Assembly: GCA_023412855.1 (NCBI GenBank)
Contig: JAEZRJ010000031.1
Span: forward strand, 1-38,987
Length of the DNA stretch: 38,987 nucleotides
Source of the DNA: Bacillota bacterium
GTDB lineage: Bacteria; Bacillota; Clostridia; Lachnospirales; Lachnospiraceae
Direction: 5' to 3'
The position numbers and the translations under genes were made by a program. This document shows, piece after piece, positions 38,864 to 38,987 of the stretch (position 1 is the first letter of the stretch; the number at the start of each line of letters is the position of its first letter). Under the pieces are notes generated by a model. The model searched no databases and had not been told where the DNA came from. It saw only the letters and a program-made list of their open reading frames with translations.

Positions 38864-38987
38864 ATCGAGTAGGAGGGAAATTTAAATACATTTCCCGACC
38901 TCTCAGTCGAGTAAGTAAGAGGACTTGCACCTCGAACTTCTCACAGAACCGTACGTGAAAGTCTCCTTTCATACGGCTCTTATCATT
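38864..38987 (-). mobile_element. 3' end of a group II intron (runs off the window)
   Basis: On the minus strand, a canonical 34-nt domain V (38979-38946) is followed by a domain VI region (a stem GGGAAAT/ATTTCCC at 38896-38875) and a 3' terminus CCTACTCGAT. That puts the likely splice junction at 38864/38863, to within a few bases. Domains I-IV and any intron-encoded reverse transcriptase would lie to the right of the window. The downstream exon is the hairpin of R1 copy D. Confidence 0.85.
38946..38979 (-). ncRNA. Group II intron domain V
   Basis: A 34-nt hairpin beginning GAGCCGTATG and ending CACGTACGGTTC, with a GAGA (GNRA) tetraloop between TGAAAG and CTTTCA and a CG bulge on the 3' side. 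It has the AGC catalytic triad at its base. Length and layout are those of domain V. Confidence 0.9.

Overview
The window reads as chromosome of a low-to-mid GC, Gram-positive anaerobe, most likely a Lachnospiraceae/Clostridia member. The reasons are strong GGAGG ribosome sites, a T-box riboswitch, the DapL route to diaminopimelate, GatCAB instead of a complete set of discriminating synthetases, a SUF system of the CBDSU type, a flavodiiron protein, an SLH surface protein and a DUF4867 sugar operon. The genus is inference; no rRNA or tRNA gene is present.

Layout, left to right. (1) 177-4596, minus strand: an aspartate-family operon, ACT-domain protein > homoserine dehydrogenase > phosphoglycerate-mutase-like protein (the proposed alternative homoserine kinase) > aspartokinase, with a clear promoter and a terminator at the left edge. 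(2) 4826-12989, minus strand: an oxygen and iron-sulfur island. A MarR-type regulator with a C-terminal four-cysteine cluster heads sufC-B-D-S-U and a flavodiiron protein, then a mobile repeat, then sodA-dps under their own promoter and a perfect palindromic operator candidate. (3) 13370-21835, plus strand and visibly richer in GC: two tandem histidine kinases sharing a nearly identical catalytic core, a convergent OmpR-type regulator, a small DUF2442-like gene, a 1185-residue SLH surface protein and an unrecognised 106-residue protein. (4) aroC. (5) 23333-27971, minus strand: AraC regulator, DUF4867 protein, fucose/arabinose-isomerase-like protein and xylulokinase. (6) 28280-33930, minus strand: T-box leader, aspS, gatC, gatA, gatB, the machinery that makes Asn-tRNA and/or Gln-tRNA by transamidation. 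(7) 34125-38519: acetyltransferase, small membrane protein, cyclase-family hydrolase, dapL and dapF. (8) Right edge: the 3' end of a group II intron, antisense, running out of the window.

The most unusual content is between the genes. One family of about 100-130 bp repeats (called R1 here) occurs at least five times plus a decayed copy. Each good copy ends in a hairpin whose stem sequence changes between copies while pairing is kept, and three copies abut the T-tract of an intrinsic terminator. A second family is a miniature inverted-repeat element with 12-bp terminal repeats and 8-bp target duplications, present twice; one copy has an R1 copy inside it and the other supplies the stop codon of the acetyltransferase gene. 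The aspS leader carries a tandem pair of 124-bp structured units between its T-box terminator and the start codon, enclosed by a perfect 16-bp inverted repeat that includes the terminator arm. Together with the cysteine-bearing MarR regulator of suf, these are the best candidates for something undescribed.
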